Source of the DNA: Betaproteobacteria bacterium
GTDB taxonomy: Bacteria > Pseudomonadota > Gammaproteobacteria > Burkholderiales > Burkholderiaceae_C
Length of the DNA: 23,066 nt
Direction: 5' to 3'
Assembly (NCBI GenBank): GCA_005882155.1
Contig: VBCQ01000032.1
Coordinates: forward strand, 1-23,066
Positions within the stretch are counted from its first letter, which is position 1; each line of letters opens with the position of its first letter. The notes below the pieces were generated by a model, which searched no databases, was not told the origin of the DNA, and saw nothing but the letters and a program-made list of their open reading frames with translations. Below, one piece after another: positions 17,764 through 23,066 of this stretch. A program made the position numbers and the translations under genes.

Positions 17764-18632
17764 ACACTGCGACCACGACCGTCGACCCGGCGCGTCTGGC
17801 CAAGCATCGGCGGCGCAAGCGGGTCAATGCGATGGCGCTGACCTTGTCGATGGCCGCGATGGCCTTCGGTCTTTTCTGGCTGATCTGGATCCTGCTCGAG
17901 ACCGTGCGGCTCGGTGTCGGCGGGCTGAACCTCGCGACCTTCACCCAGATGACGCCGCCGCCGCAGGCCGACACCGGTGGCCTCGCCAACGCGATCTTCG
18001 GCTCGCTGGTGATGGTGAGCCTCGCGACCTTGATCGGCACGCCCATCGGTGTGCTGGCCGGCATTTACCTCGCCGAGTACGGGCAGAAGGGCTGGCTCGG
18101 CAGCCTCACACGCTTCATCAACGACATCTTGCTGTCGGCGCCGTCGATCGTCATCGGGCTGTTCATCTATGCGGTCGTCGTCGCGCAGGTCAAGAGTTTT
18201 TCCGCACTCGCCGGCGTGCTGGCGCTGGCGCTGATCGTCATCCCGGTGGTGATCCGCACGACGGAGAACATGCTGTCGCTGATCCCGAATGCGCTGCGCG
18301 AGGCGGCATATGCACTCGGCACACCGAAGTGGAAGGTCATCGCGACGATCACCTTGAAGGCCGCGCGATCGGGTGTGATGACCGGCGTGCTCCTGGCGTT
18401 CGCGCGCATCGCCGGAGAAACGGCGCCGCTTTTGTTCACAGCGCTGTCGAACCAGTTCTGGACCGCGAGCCTGACCGAGCCGATGGCGAGCCTGCCGGTG
18501 ACGATCTTCAAGTTCGCGATGAGCCCCTACGAAAACTGGCAGAAGCTCGCCTGGGCCGGCGTGTTCCTGATCACCCTCGGTGTGCTGGCACTCAACATCC
18601 TGGCGCGCGTACTGTTCCGCCAGAAACACTGA
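17760..18632 (+). CDS. pstA: Phosphate ABC transporter permease PstA
   Basis: The second membrane subunit of the Pst importer, 290 residues. A basic N-terminus (AKHRRRKRVNA) precedes TM1 (LTLSMAAMAFGLFWLIWIL). FTQMTPPP and GGLANAIFGSLVM are typical of PstA. The middle has GIYLAEYGQKGWL and FINDILLSAPSIVIGLFIYAVV. The EAA loop is REAAYALGTPKWKVIATITL, followed by FARIAGETAPLLFTALSNQFW and the near-invariant SLPVTIFKFAMSPYENWQKL end. The start ATG overlaps the pstC stop (ATGA). No residue blocks are missing relative to E. coli PstA (296 residues). pstB follows after 19 nt. Confidence 0.96.
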   Translation: MNTATTTVDPARLAKHRRRKRVNAMALTLSMAAMAFGLFWLIWILLETVRLGVGGLNLATFTQMTPPPQADTGGLANAIFGSLVMVSLATLIGTPIGVLAGIYLAEYGQKGWLGSLTRFINDILLSAPSIVIGLFIYAVVVAQVKSFSALAGVLALALIVIPVVIRTTENMLSLIPNALREAAYALGTPKWKVIATITLKAARSGVMTGVLLAFARIAGETAPLLFTALSNQFWTASLTEPMASLPVTIFKFAMSPYENWQKLAWAGVFLITLGVLALNILARVLFRQKH

Positions 18633-18651
18633 CCACAGAACGGACCGATCC

Positions 18652-19433
<782 letters not shown>

Positions 19434-19437
<4 letters not shown>

Positions 19438-20141
19438 GCGACAAGCATCTTTCCACTCAATTCGATGCCGAGCTGAGCGGCATCTCGACCCGCGTGCTCG
19501 AGATGGGCGGCCTGGTCGAGTCGCAGGTCGCGCAGGCGATCTACGCGTTGACCAACTTCAGCGGCGAGACGGCATCGCAAGTGCTGGCGCAGGAAGAGAA
19601 CGTCAACGCGATGGAGGTCGAGATCGACCGCGATCTGTCGACGATCATCGCGCGGCGTCAGCCGACGGCACGCGACCTGCGCCTGCTGATCGCGATTAGC
19701 AAAACGATTGCCAATCTCGAGCGCGTCGGCGACGAAGCGGCGCGCGTCGCACGCACGGTGCAGCGGCTCATCAACAGCGGCGTGTCGAGCCGCATGCGCT
19801 TGCCGGTGTCCGACCTCGCGTTCGAATCCGAGCTGGCGATCAAGCTGCTGCGCAAGGCGCTCGACGCGTTTGCCCGCCTCGACATCGAGAAGGCGCTCGA
19901 AGTGCTGAAGCAAGACGACCAGATCGATCGTGAGTTCGAAGGGCTGATGCGCAAGCTGATCACCTTCATGATGGAAGACCCGCGGACGATCTCGTCGAGC
20001 ATCGATCTGGTGTTCGTCGCCAAGGCGATCGAGCGCGTCGGCGACCATGCGAAGAATCTTGCCGAAGTCATCATCTATGTCGTCAAGGGCACCGATGTTC
20101 GGCACAACCCGGTAGCGACCGTCGAGACGATGGTGCGCTGA
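19434..20141 (+). CDS. phoU: Phosphate signalling regulator PhoU
   Basis: Negative regulator linking Pst transport to the PhoR kinase. It is 235 residues, all-helical, and made of two PhoU repeats (about 10-110 and 115-215). The paired metal-binding motifs are visible as ERVGDEAARVAR in repeat one and ERVGDHAKNLAE in repeat two, each starting E-x-x-x-D. The N-terminus KHLSTQFDAELSGI and the C-terminal IIYVVKGTDVRHNP match E. coli PhoU closely. The ATGA overlap with pstB implies coupled translation and matched amounts. phoB follows after 12 nt. Confidence 0.96.
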
Positions 20142-20153
20142 AGGAACCATGCA

Positions 20154-20855
20154 ATGAGCCGAGTGTTGGTGGTTGAAGACGAGTCGGCGATCGCCGAGCT
20201 GATCTCGATCAACCTGCGTCACGCGGGCTACGAGGTCACGATCGCGGGCGCCGCCGACCAGGCGCAGTTCGAGGTCGATCGGGTGCTGCCCGACCTGGTG
20301 GTGCTCGACTGGATGCTGCCGGGGCAAACCGGCCTCGCGCTCGCGAAGCGCTGGCGGGCTCAGGCGCGAACGCGCGATCTGCCGATCATCATGCTGACCG
20401 CGCGTGCCGAAGAGAGCGACAAGATTTCGGGTCTCGATGCCGGTGCCGATGACTACCTCGTCAAGCCTTTTTCGACCAACGAATTACTCGCCCGCATTCG
20501 CGCGGTGCTGCGCCGCAAGGCGCCCGAGGCGCTCGACAGCGTCGTCGAGATCGCGGGGCTGAAGCTCGACCCGGCGACGCGCCGTGTGACGCGCGACGCG
20601 CGCGAGGTGCGCGTCGGGCCGACGGAATTCCGTTTGCTGCATTTCCTGATGACCCACCCCGAGCGCGTGCACAGCCGCGCGCAGCTGCTCGACCGTGTGT
20701 GGGGCGACCACGTGTTCATCGAAGAGCGCACCGTCGACGTCCATGTGAAGCGACTGCGCGAGGCGCTCGAGACGGTGCAATGCGCGCGCATCATCGAGAC
20801 GGTGCGCGGCGCGGGCTATCGCCTGACCCAGCAACAGCAGGCCTTGTCGAGCTGA
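20154..20855 (+). CDS. phoB: Phosphate regulon response regulator PhoB
   Basis: An OmpR-type response regulator that binds Pho boxes such as the one before pstS. It is 233 residues. The receiver domain (1-120) has the acidic pair E8/D9, phospho-acceptor D52 (VVLDWMLPG), T82 (IMLTARAE) and K104 (YLVKPFS). The winged-helix domain (about 130-227) has VGPTEFRLLHFLMTHPERVHSR, VWGDHVFIEERTVDVHVKRLR and RGAGYRL. The ribosome-binding site AAGGA (20141-20145) starts within the phoU stop. An out-of-frame ATG-CAA-TGA (20149-20157) sits between it and the real start; its TGA overlaps the phoB ATG, so it may slightly affect initiation. Confidence 0.96.
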   Translation: MSRVLVVEDESAIAELISINLRHAGYEVTIAGAADQAQFEVDRVLPDLVVLDWMLPGQTGLALAKRWRAQARTRDLPIIMLTARAEESDKISGLDAGADDYLVKPFSTNELLARIRAVLRRKAPEALDSVVEIAGLKLDPATRRVTRDAREVRVGPTEFRLLHFLMTHPERVHSRAQLLDRVWGDHVFIEERTVDVHVKRLREALETVQCARIIETVRGAGYRLTQQQQALSS

Positions 20856-20877
20856 GCGACCGGGCCACCGAGAACGC

Positions 20878-22245
20878 ATGGGCTGGCTCATTCCGCGACT
20901 CTTGGCCGGCGTGCTGTCGGTGGTCGTCGGTGCGCTTGCCGGCATCGTCGTCGGAAGCGTCTCGCACTGGCCTGCGCTCGGCGCACTGATCGGCGCAGCC
21001 ATCGGCGCCTTGCTGCACGGCTTCGTCGACGCGTGGCGCGGCCACCGTTTCATGGACTGGCTGCGTCGCCAGCAAGAGGGCCCCGCACCGCGCGATGCCG
21101 GTTTCTGGGGCGAGGTGGGTTACCGCGTCGAGCGGTCGGTCCGCGCGCTCGAGCGTCGTGTCGACGCCGAGCATGCGCATCTCGATCAGTTCCTGTCAGC
21201 GATCGAAGCGTCGCCGAACGGTGTGATGCTGCTCGACGCGAGCGATCAGATCGAGTGGTGCAACTCGGTCGCCGCCGATCATTTCGGCCTCGACCCACTG
21301 CGCGATCGGCGCCAGCGAATCACCAACCTCGTCCGCTCGCCGGTGTTCGTCACCTACCTGCAGTCGGGCGACTACGACGAAGCGGTCAACATCACCGGGC
21401 CGGGCTCGGGCGGCACGGTGGCGGTGCTGATCCGGCCCTACGGCGCAGGCATGAAGCTCGTGCTGTCGCAAGACATCACCGAGCGTGAGCGCAACGACGC
21501 GATGCGCCGCGATTTCGTCGCCAACGTGTCGCATGAAATCCGCACGCCACTGACGGTGCTTGCGGGCTTCATCGAGACGATGGGCAGCCTGCCGCTGACC
21601 GAAGCGGAGCGGCGGCGGGTGCTCGAGCTGATGTCGCAGCAAACGGTGCGCATGCAGACGCTGGTCGGCGACTTGCTGACGCTCGCGCAGCTCGAAGGCA
21701 GCCCGCGTCCGCCTGCCGATCGATGGGTGCCGGTTCATCGCCTCTTCGCGCAGGTGCGCTCCGATGCCGAGGCGTTGTCGTCGGGTCGACACGCGCTGCG
21801 CTTCAGCGGCGCCGATGCGGCACAGATTGCAGGCGCGGAGGCCGAGCTGCTCAGCGCGCTGGCGAACCTCGTCAACAACGCGGTGCGCTACACGCCATCG
21901 GGCGGCAGCGTCGACGTGTCATGGACACTGCGCAGCGACGGCGCCGGCGAGATCGAAGTTCGCGATTCGGGCATCGGCATCGCGCGCGAGCATTTGCCGC
22001 GGCTGACCGAGCGCTTCTATCGCGTCGACGGCAGCCGCTCGCGCGACACCGGTGGCACCGGGCTCGGTCTGTCGATCGTGAAGCATGTGGCGCAACGCCA
22101 TGGCGGCGAGCTCGAAGTCCGCAGCGAGCCCGGCAAGGGGTCGAGCTTCAAGCTCATTTTTCCCGCCGCGCGGGTGCGCGGTGCGGAGCCAGGTGGCGAC
22201 GCACGGCGGACGGTCCAAAGCGCCGATCGAATCGACGCCGCCTGA
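20878..22245 (+). CDS. phoR: Phosphate regulon sensor histidine kinase PhoR
   Basis: Membrane-bound histidine kinase/phosphatase partner of PhoB, 455 residues. Two closely spaced N-terminal helices (about 5-27 and 33-50) with almost no periplasmic loop are typical of PhoR, which senses through Pst/PhoU. A PAS domain follows (about 103-200, AIEASPNGVMLLDASDQIEW). The H-box FVANVSHEIRTPL carries H219. The ATPase domain has the N-box NLVNNAVRYTP (330-340), the G1 box VRDSGIGIA (361-369), the F-box region LTERFYRVD and the G2 box GGTGLGLSIVKH. The tail after about 430 is polar and poorly conserved. There are 22 nt to phoB and no strong ribosome-binding site. The 3' end meets a minus-strand gene with one base between the stops. 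Confidence 0.95.
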   Translation: MGWLIPRLLAGVLSVVVGALAGIVVGSVSHWPALGALIGAAIGALLHGFVDAWRGHRFMDWLRRQQEGPAPRDAGFWGEVGYRVERSVRALERRVDAEHAHLDQFLSAIEASPNGVMLLDASDQIEWCNSVAADHFGLDPLRDRRQRITNLVRSPVFVTYLQSGDYDEAVNITGPGSGGTVAVLIRPYGAGMKLVLSQDITERERNDAMRRDFVANVSHEIRTPLTVLAGFIETMGSLPLTEAERRRVLELMSQQTVRMQTLVGDLLTLAQLEGSPRPPADRWVPVHRLFAQVRSDAEALSSGRHALRFSGADAAQIAGAEAELLSALANLVNNAVRYTPSGGSVDVSWTLRSDGAGEIEVRDSGIGIAREHLPRLTERFYRVDGSRSRDTGGTGLGLSIVKHVAQRHGGELEVRSEPGKGSSFKLIFPAARVRGAEPGGDARRTVQSADRIDAA

Positions 22246-22267
22246 TCTATCGCGCTCGCCGATAGAT
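22245..22267. terminator. Perfect inverted repeat at the convergent phoR/glycosyltransferase stops
   Basis: ATCTATCG (22245-22252) and CGATAGAT (22260-22267) form a perfect 8-bp stem with a 7-nt loop. The stem begins in the phoR stop codon and contains the stop codon of the opposite gene. No T run follows on either strand, so it may act as a weak bidirectional terminator or 3'-end stabiliser. Confidence 0.45.
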
Positions 22268-23066
22268 CGCGGTCACTTCATCCCTGTCGGTCGGACGTCG
22301 CTCGAGCGAGACCAAGGTCCAGCCTGCCATCGGGGGGCGCGGCTTGCTGCGCAATTCGAGTTGCAGCAGGTAGTCGCAGCGGGTCTCGCGTGCCGGTGTC
22401 ACCGCATCGACGCGGTAGCCGCCCATGTGCTCGAGCGCAACGAGCTGGCCGCGCGAGAGGTTCGATGCCGAGATGCAAGCGTCGCGCGGAACGCGCTGGG
22501 CGATGCGCTCGACCAGCGGCCGATAGCTGCGCGCGTAGTCGGCCAGCGGCAGCCCGAGCGTCATCAGCAGCAGCCAGATCAGCGCAACGCCGCTCGCCGG
22601 TAACACCAGACTCTTCCACAACGGATGTCGATGGCGGCCGGTGCGCCACTTGACGAGCCACAGCCAGGCCAGCGTTCCGAGCGCTGCGAAGATCAAGTCG
22701 AGCAGCGAAAAGCGCGGCACGAATCCGGACGCGAGGCGCTCGACGTTGAGCGCCGGCTGCTTCGGCACGCCGGTGTACACCGATGTGTAGATGACCCAGA
22801 TCGCAATCGCCCAGGCGCTGAAGAAGAACACCGAGAACCAGTCGATCGCCGCGGAGGTGCTGCGCTGCAGGGTCGGCAGTGCGAACGCGGCGAGCGCGGC
22901 CAACGGTGGTAGGCCGAGCATCAGCGCGCGGTCCGATCCGCCCATCGCGATGCATGCGACGAGGCTCACGATGGCGCAGCTCAACGGGACCGAGATGTGC
23001 CGATGCAACAGGTGCTGGCGCCAGCGCCACAGCGTCCACAGCGCGAGCGGCCAAGCCGGCCAACTG
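22247..23066 (-). CDS. C-terminal part of an ArnT/GT39-like membrane glycosyltransferase (cut by the window edge)
   Basis: The minus-strand frame is open to the window edge; the N-terminal part lies outside. The visible 272 residues contain a WPAWPLALWTLWRWR-type turn, then about five hydrophobic helices (SCAIVSLVACIAMG, LGLPPLAALAAFALPTL, WFSVFFFSAWAIAIWVIY, LDLIFAALGTLAWLWLV, LVLPASGVALIWLLLMTLG). A soluble C-terminal domain of about 100 residues follows, beginning SYRPLVERIAQRVP. This fits the C-terminal half of phospholipid-carrier-dependent glycosyltransferases (ArnT/PMT-like, GT-C fold), in which the catalytic acidic residues sit in the missing first loop. The acceptor cannot be predicted. 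There is no link to the Pho genes beyond convergence. The family call rests on topology and recall. Confidence 0.6.
   Translation of the reverse strand, partial: SWPAWPLALWTLWRWRQHLLHRHISVPLSCAIVSLVACIAMGGSDRALMLGLPPLAALAAFALPTLQRSTSAAIDWFSVFFFSAWAIAIWVIYTSVYTGVPKQPALNVERLASGFVPRFSLLDLIFAALGTLAWLWLVKWRTGRHRHPLWKSLVLPASGVALIWLLLMTLGLPLADYARSYRPLVERIAQRVPRDACISASNLSRGQLVALEHMGGYRVDAVTPARETRCDYLLQLELRSKPRPPMAGWTLVSLERRPTDRDEVTAIYRRAR

Noticed and set aside
20149..20157. A two-codon ORF ATG-CAA-TGA before phoB as a regulatory leader peptide
   Set aside because: It is too short to carry a signal and could arise by chance; it is only noted as possible interference with initiation.

Overview
The window is a GC-rich stretch of bacterial chromosome. 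Gene content, protein sequences and gene order point to the Betaproteobacteria, order Burkholderiales, probably near the Rubrivivax/Leptothrix/Methylibium group. The placement rests on the RpoS C-terminus, the run carA-carB-greA-DUF4149-yhbY-rlmE-ftsH-folP-glmM, and pstSCAB-phoU-phoB-phoR. It is recall-based, because no database search was possible. I see no prophage, transposase, CRISPR array, tRNA or rRNA. This is core housekeeping DNA, not an island.

Layout. 1-1668: the stationary-phase sigma factor rpoS (its 5' end may lie outside the window) and an overlapping PolB-type 3'-5' exonuclease. 1679-2263 (minus): a stand-alone SLOG/Rossmann protein. 2299-3642: rlmD. 3704-4399 (minus): a Bax-inhibitor-1/YccA membrane protein with a clear intrinsic terminator. 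4606-9050: carA and carB, followed by a terminator. 9123-10049: greA and a DUF4149 membrane protein. 10050-10523 (minus): the ribosome-associated yhbY, convergent with DUF4149 and divergent from rlmE (10544-11242). 11390-15506: ftsH behind a good sigma-32 promoter candidate, then folP and glmM. A stack of three hairpins, including a perfect 66-bp tandem duplication, separates ftsH from folP. 15637-22245: pstS-pstC-pstA-pstB-phoU-phoB-phoR behind a textbook Pho box, forming a phosphate-sensing and uptake operon. 22247-23066 (minus): the C-terminal part of a membrane glycosyltransferase that runs off the edge.

The genes form several functional blocks: stress and RNA-polymerase control (rpoS, greA, ftsH), pyrimidine/arginine precursor synthesis (carAB), rRNA maturation (rlmD, rlmE, yhbY), folate and cell-wall precursors (folP, glmM), and phosphate homeostasis (pst-pho).

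The most unexpected result is that three otherwise intact, highly conserved proteins each lack an internal block that I know as near-universal in the family. The missing blocks are about 17 residues at the region 2.4/3.0 boundary of RpoS, about 20 residues in the FtsH linker before the AAA domain, and about 36 residues in GlmM domain 2. All three losses are whole-codon, so the frames stay open. They are either real deletions, a systematic assembly/consensus problem, or an edited sequence, and this must be settled at read level before any biology is inferred. Other points worth a look are converging arrays of PhoB half-sites, the tandem terminator repeat touching the folP start codon, and very short divergent spacers implying leaderless mRNAs for rRNA-processing genes. 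I did not find a convincing novel multi-gene system.
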